Assembly: GCA_947176425.1 (NCBI GenBank)
Contig: CAMWQV010000003.1
Location: forward strand, 1 to 25,644
Source: an uncultured Clostridia bacterium
Lineage (GTDB): Bacteria > Bacillota > Clostridia > Oscillospirales > Oscillospiraceae
Length of the DNA stretch: 25,644 bases
Direction of reading: 5' to 3'
Under the pieces are notes generated by a model. The model saw only the letters and a list, made by a program, of their open reading frames with translations, ran no database searches and was not told the origin of the DNA. Positions 22,478 through 25,644 of this stretch are shown here, in pieces (within the stretch, counting starts at the first letter, position 1; each line of letters starts with the position of its first letter). A program made the position numbers and the translations under genes.

Positions 22478-23764
22478 TTACGGGTTTTCGATGATGCCCT
22501 GCAAAATATGATCCTCTCTGACACCTGTAATTTTCACGGGCAGAACCTGATTATGCAGGCCGTCCCCTTCTGCCGCGACAACCATATAATTCGGCGCGTG
22601 GCCCTGAAAAACGCCGTCAGCGGGCTGTTCAAAGAGAACGTCGAACACCCGCCCCACGCAGTTTTCCAAATACTTCCGGCGCATCTCATGGGCAGTCTCA
22701 GCAGCTCTCGCGGCGCGTTCCTCCTTCACGCGTTTTTCCACCTGCGCCATTTCTGCGGCAGGCGTACCGGTGCGGACCGAGTAAGGGAAAATGTGCATCT
22801 CAGCAAAGGCGCATTTCCGAATAAACGCCAGCGTCTGGGAAAATTCCTCCTCCGTTTCCCCTGGGAACCCGACGATCAAATCCGTCGTTACAGCAGGCCG
22901 GTCAAAATATTGGTGCAATAACTGAACCGACTCAAAATAACGCGCTGTGTCATATTTTCGATTCATCCGTTTCAGCGTCGCGTCGCACCCCGACTGCAAG
23001 GACAGATGAAAATGCGGACAAAGATTTTTCAAAGCAGCGGCCCTCCGGCAAAAATTCTCCGTTACAGTTCTTGGTTCCAGCGACCCCAGCCGGACCCGTA
23101 CTCCCTCCGCGGCGGCGCATACGGTTTCAATCAGATCAATCAGCGCAGGCCCGCCCCGGAGATCTTTCCCCCAGGAAGAAATTTCGATTCCGGTAATGAC
23201 CAGTTCCCGATAGCCTTCATTTTTCAAACGCCGCGCTTCTTCCGCCGCTTTTTCCAAAGGCAGCGACCGGACTGGCCCACGGGCATAGGGAATGATACAG
23301 TAGCTGCAAAAATTAGTACAGCCGTCCTCGACTTTGAGCATAGCCCTGGTCCGTGCGGCAAGCCCGCCTGCCGGAAGCACTTCAAATGTCCGCCGTTTCA
23401 TCGCTTGGTCCACACAGACAACCTGTTCCGTTTTTTTCTGTTCGATCAGGTCTAAAAACCGCATCCTGTCCCCGGTGCCGGAGATCACGTCTACATCTAG
23501 CCGCTGTATTTCCTCCGGTTTTGTCTGCGCGTAGCATCCGCAGACCGCAATGATGGCATTCGGATTCTGCTTTCTTGCGCGGCGGATCATCTGCCTTGAT
23601 TTTTTATCGCTGACAGCCGTAACGGTACAGGTATTGATAATGTAGACGTCTGCGGTGTCCTCAAACGGTACGAGCGTATGACCCCGGGCAGATAATTCCC
23701 GTTCCATCGCCTGCGTCTCGTACTGATTGACTTTACAGCCTAATGTATAAACAGCGGCCCTCAT
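22478..23764 (-). CDS. mtaB: tRNA t6A37 methylthiotransferase MtaB
   Basis: MtaB is a radical-SAM enzyme that converts t6A to ms2t6A at position 37 of certain tRNAs. The 428-aa protein has an N-terminal MTTase domain (TLGCKVNQYETQAM, CTVTAVSDKKSRQ, CGCYAQ) whose cysteines bind an auxiliary cluster. The radical-SAM motif follows (CTNFCSYCIIPYARG, CxxxCxxC), and a C-terminal TRAM-like domain ends the protein. LGCKVNQYE rather than GCQMN is characteristic of MtaB over MiaB. I chose ATG 23764; a TTG at 23785 also lies in frame, but AAGGGGG sits between the two and suits the ATG. No strong terminator separates it from the SRP RNA promoter. Confidence 0.95.
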   Translation of the reverse strand: MRAAVYTLGCKVNQYETQAMERELSARGHTLVPFEDTADVYIINTCTVTAVSDKKSRQMIRRARKQNPNAIIAVCGCYAQTKPEEIQRLDVDVISGTGDRMRFLDLIEQKKTEQVVCVDQAMKRRTFEVLPAGGLAARTRAMLKVEDGCTNFCSYCIIPYARGPVRSLPLEKAAEEARRLKNEGYRELVITGIEISSWGKDLRGGPALIDLIETVCAAAEGVRVRLGSLEPRTVTENFCRRAAALKNLCPHFHLSLQSGCDATLKRMNRKYDTARYFESVQLLHQYFDRPAVTTDLIVGFPGETEEEFSQTLAFIRKCAFAEMHIFPYSVRTGTPAAEMAQVEKRVKEERAARAAETAHEMRRKYLENCVGRVFDVLFEQPADGVFQGHAPNYMVVAAEGDGLHNQVLPVKITGVREDHILQGIIENP

Positions 23765-23830
23765 CTTTCCCCAGCCCCCTTGCAAAATAAGATCAGATAT
23801 GTTATCATAAAAAATTGAACATTTTATATA

Positions 23831-23846
23831 GTCTGCGGACCGAAAG
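23831..23846 (+). terminator. Terminator-like hairpin in the leader of the cysteine desulfurase gene
   Basis: CGGAC and GTCCG pair around a 5-nt loop (about 23836-23840 across to 23846) and are followed by G and five T. It lies in the 131-bp divergent spacer between mtaB and the cysteine desulfurase. It could be an attenuator for the plus-strand gene or a block on antisense transcription. No convincing promoter for either gene could be identified in the spacer beyond a weak TTATCA-17-TATATA (23802-23830). Confidence 0.4.
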
Positions 23847-23895
23847 TCCGGTTTTTATTATAATATAAAAAACAGAGTACAGCAAGGAGAAATTT

Positions 23896-25023
23896 ATGCA
23901 CTACTTAGATCACGCCGCCACGACACCGGTACCGCAGGCGGTAGCGCAGGCAATGGCCGAAGTCCTGACAGCCGCATACGGCAACCCGTCGGCGCAGTAC
24001 ACGCTGGGGCGTCAGGCCAAAGCGCTGGTAGACGAGAGCCGCGCAGTGATAGCGAAAGCCCTGCAATGCCGGCCGGAACAAATCTATTTTACCTCCTGCG
24101 GAACGGAGGGTGACAACTGGGCGGTACAAGCGGCCCTGTACCAGAACCGCCGTGTCGGAAAACATATTATCACAACAGCCACCGAACACAGCGCAGTATT
24201 ACAATGCGTGAAGCAGCTGGAGCAGGCCGGATACCCGGTCACATGGCTGAAACCGGATTCCGCGGGCCGGATCACAGCGCAGCAGGTAGCGGACGCCCTG
24301 CGGGAAGATACGGCGCTGGTATCGGTCATGTTGGTGAATAATGAGACCGGCGTACAGTATCCGGTAGAGGAGATTGCCGCGCTTCTGAAAAGCCGTCCCG
24401 CGCTGCTCCATACCGATGCGGTGCAGGGGTTTTTGAAAGTTCCGTTTACAGCCGGTTCGTTAGGCGCGGATTATATTACCATATCGGCCCATAAAATTGG
24501 CGGGCCCAAGGGCATCGGGGCGTTATATATTGGGGGAAAGGCCAAAAATACGAAGCCGGTCTTCTATGGCGGCGGACAGGAATCCGGTCTGCGTCCCGGT
24601 ACAGAACCGACCGCACAGATTATAGGATTTGCAAAGGCGGCGGAACTGCGTTTGGATCGTCTGGAGGAGATACGGCAGCATATGGCGTCGTGCAGAACCT
24701 ATGCCCTGGCGCGTCTGCAAACGATCCCCGATCTGCGGGTCATCGGTGCAGGAACCGCGCCGCACATTCTGTCCGTATCGCTGCCCGGCTATCCCAGCCA
24801 GAATATTGTAAGCGAACTGAGCGAAAAGGAGATTTATATATCCGCCGGGTCAGCGTGTCACCGCGGAAAGGTCAGCCATGTTCTGAGCGCGATGGGCTTG
24901 GATAAAAAAACCGCGGCAGGGACTGTTCGGATCAGCTTCGGTCCTGAGACGGCGCTGTCTGATATTGACGCTCTGTACGATGCCCTTTTGGAGCATAAAA
25001 CGGCCAGATTCCCTATGTTATAA
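23896..25023 (+). CDS. Cysteine desulfurase (NifS/IscS family)
   Basis: This 375-aa PLP enzyme removes sulfur from L-cysteine and passes it on as a persulfide for Fe-S clusters or thiolated tRNA. It begins MHYLDHAATTPVP, has His98 (ATEHSA) and PLP-binding Lys200 (SAHKIGGPKG), and the catalytic Cys321 in SAGSACHRGK. GLRPGTEPTAQIIG replaces the more usual GLRSGTEN. The short active-site loop (ACHRGKVSHVL) is like the clostridial subgroup and differs from E. coli IscS. AAGGAG sits 6 nt before ATG 23896. It is divergent from mtaB and 43 nt upstream of the potassium channel gene, with no terminator between. Confidence 0.93.
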   Translation: MHYLDHAATTPVPQAVAQAMAEVLTAAYGNPSAQYTLGRQAKALVDESRAVIAKALQCRPEQIYFTSCGTEGDNWAVQAALYQNRRVGKHIITTATEHSAVLQCVKQLEQAGYPVTWLKPDSAGRITAQQVADALREDTALVSVMLVNNETGVQYPVEEIAALLKSRPALLHTDAVQGFLKVPFTAGSLGADYITISAHKIGGPKGIGALYIGGKAKNTKPVFYGGGQESGLRPGTEPTAQIIGFAKAAELRLDRLEEIRQHMASCRTYALARLQTIPDLRVIGAGTAPHILSVSLPGYPSQNIVSELSEKEIYISAGSACHRGKVSHVLSAMGLDKKTAAGTVRISFGPETALSDIDALYDALLEHKTARFPML

Positions 25024-25066
25024 AAAGCGGCGGCTATAGAAGCTAACGTCAGGAGAGGCGGATCGA

Positions 25067-25644
25067 ATGAGAGGAAGAAAAAAATTTTCGCTGTATTTTG
25101 TTCTGATTGCAGCGGCGGTTTACGCCGTTCTGGTATTGGTACTTTATTGTTCTGAATCTGCAAATGGTGCTTCCACGATTCAAACAATTGGGGATGCCAT
25201 CTGGTATTCGCTGGTCACTTTAACCACGGTGGGTTACGGGGATGTGGTTCCGGTGACGCCAGTGGGACATATCGTAGGGAGCGTGTTTCTGCTTCTGGCT
25301 ACCGGTATTATCGTGACGCTGCTTGGGGCAATCACGTCATTTATAGCCAGCGAAATAATGCCCCTTTTCCTGCTGCAATTTCAGCGCCGCAAAAACTGGT
25401 ACTATTTTGCAGACTATGGTGTGGAATCGAATGTTCTGGCTGCCGATATCAGCCGGGAAGACCCGGAGGCCGTCATTATTTATGGAGAAAAACGTGACGC
25501 CCACAGTGAAGTCCCGGACTATCCCTGTTATTTTTTGAATACGTCGCTGACCCACATTGCAGCTCAAAAGAAAAACACCGGTACAAAGTGCAGAGTTTTT
25601 TTAATGAAGGAAAATGATATCGATATCAACAGCCGGGCCAATAA
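25067..25644 (+). CDS. Two-TM potassium channel family protein (partial, runs off window)
   Basis: An open frame from ATG 25067 runs to the end without a stop (192 complete codons). It begins MRGRKKFSLYFVLIAAAVYA, with membrane segments at about 8-27 and 67-90. Between them lies a pore helix and the filter TTVGYGDVVPVTP, the K+ selectivity signature (TVGYGD). The C-terminal part (YYFADYGVESNVLAADISRE) leads into a cytosolic domain that may be RCK/TrkA-N-like but is cut off. GAGAGG is about 8 nt before the start. It probably shares a transcript with the cysteine desulfurase gene; no functional link is evident. Confidence 0.88.
   Translation, partial: MRGRKKFSLYFVLIAAAVYAVLVLVLYCSESANGASTIQTIGDAIWYSLVTLTTVGYGDVVPVTPVGHIVGSVFLLLATGIIVTLLGAITSFIASEIMPLFLLQFQRRKNWYYFADYGVESNVLAADISREDPEAVIIYGEKRDAHSEVPDYPCYFLNTSLTHIAAQKKNTGTKCRVFLMKENDIDINSRAN

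Noticed and set aside
22201..22524. Upstream extension of the dnaX reading frame
   Set aside because: The frame stays open by chance through the SRP RNA. The family start (MYQALYRKW) at 22200 with its own GGAGG fits much better.

Overview
The window looks like chromosomal DNA from a gut-type Clostridia member, most likely Oscillospiraceae/Ruminococcaceae. That placement is inferred from moderately GC-rich coding sequence, strong AGGAGG ribosome sites, sigma-A promoters with 17-bp spacers, a CIRCE element ahead of groES, a small SRP RNA ahead of dnaX, and protein styles such as a zinc-ribbon/BIG2 membrane protein. No phage, insertion sequence, CRISPR array or tRNA was found. Most of the window is housekeeping, with one accessory signalling block.

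Layout. 1-209: start of groES (minus strand) with promoter and a perfect CIRCE operator. 248-7594: minus-strand block reading mfd, an uncharacterised gene split by an in-frame TAA, prsA-like foldase lipoprotein, truB, ribF. mfd has its own promoter and a terminator-like hairpin in its leader; prsA has a second promoter. 7734-8712: plus-strand zinc-ribbon/TM/BIG2 protein with promoter and terminator. 8719-10986: divergent lipid kinase and AI-2E-family permease, whose promoters share one palindromic -35 hexamer. 11059-14239: AraC regulator, then a metallo-hydrolase/iron alcohol dehydrogenase operon, all minus strand. 14268-14531: three hairpin terminators around a fossil SLH-domain fragment. 14546-19716: a minus-strand three-component phosphorelay/c-di-GMP operon (REC-HD-GYP-PAS-GGDEF regulator, HPt protein, hybrid histidine kinase); the kinase is split by stop codons. 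19813-20540: iron-sulfur-flavoprotein-like reductase (plus). 20545-23764: mtaB, SRP RNA, dnaX (minus). 23896-25644: cysteine desulfurase and a truncated K+ channel gene (plus).

How genes fit together. truB, ribF and mfd are core RNA, cofactor and repair functions. mtaB (a sulfur-inserting Fe-S enzyme) sits divergently from a cysteine desulfurase, a plausible sulfur donor. The signalling operon looks like a self-contained route from an external sensor through a hybrid kinase and HPt to a regulator carrying both c-di-GMP synthesis and breakdown domains. In this genome the sensor is disconnected from its kinase by what appear to be two small insertions.

The best candidates for a second look are the broken kinase in an otherwise intact relay, the shared -35 divergent promoter, the mfd leader hairpin, the gene split by one TAA, and the metallo-hydrolase with a changed metal-binding motif. 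I do not see a clearly novel defence or mobile system.
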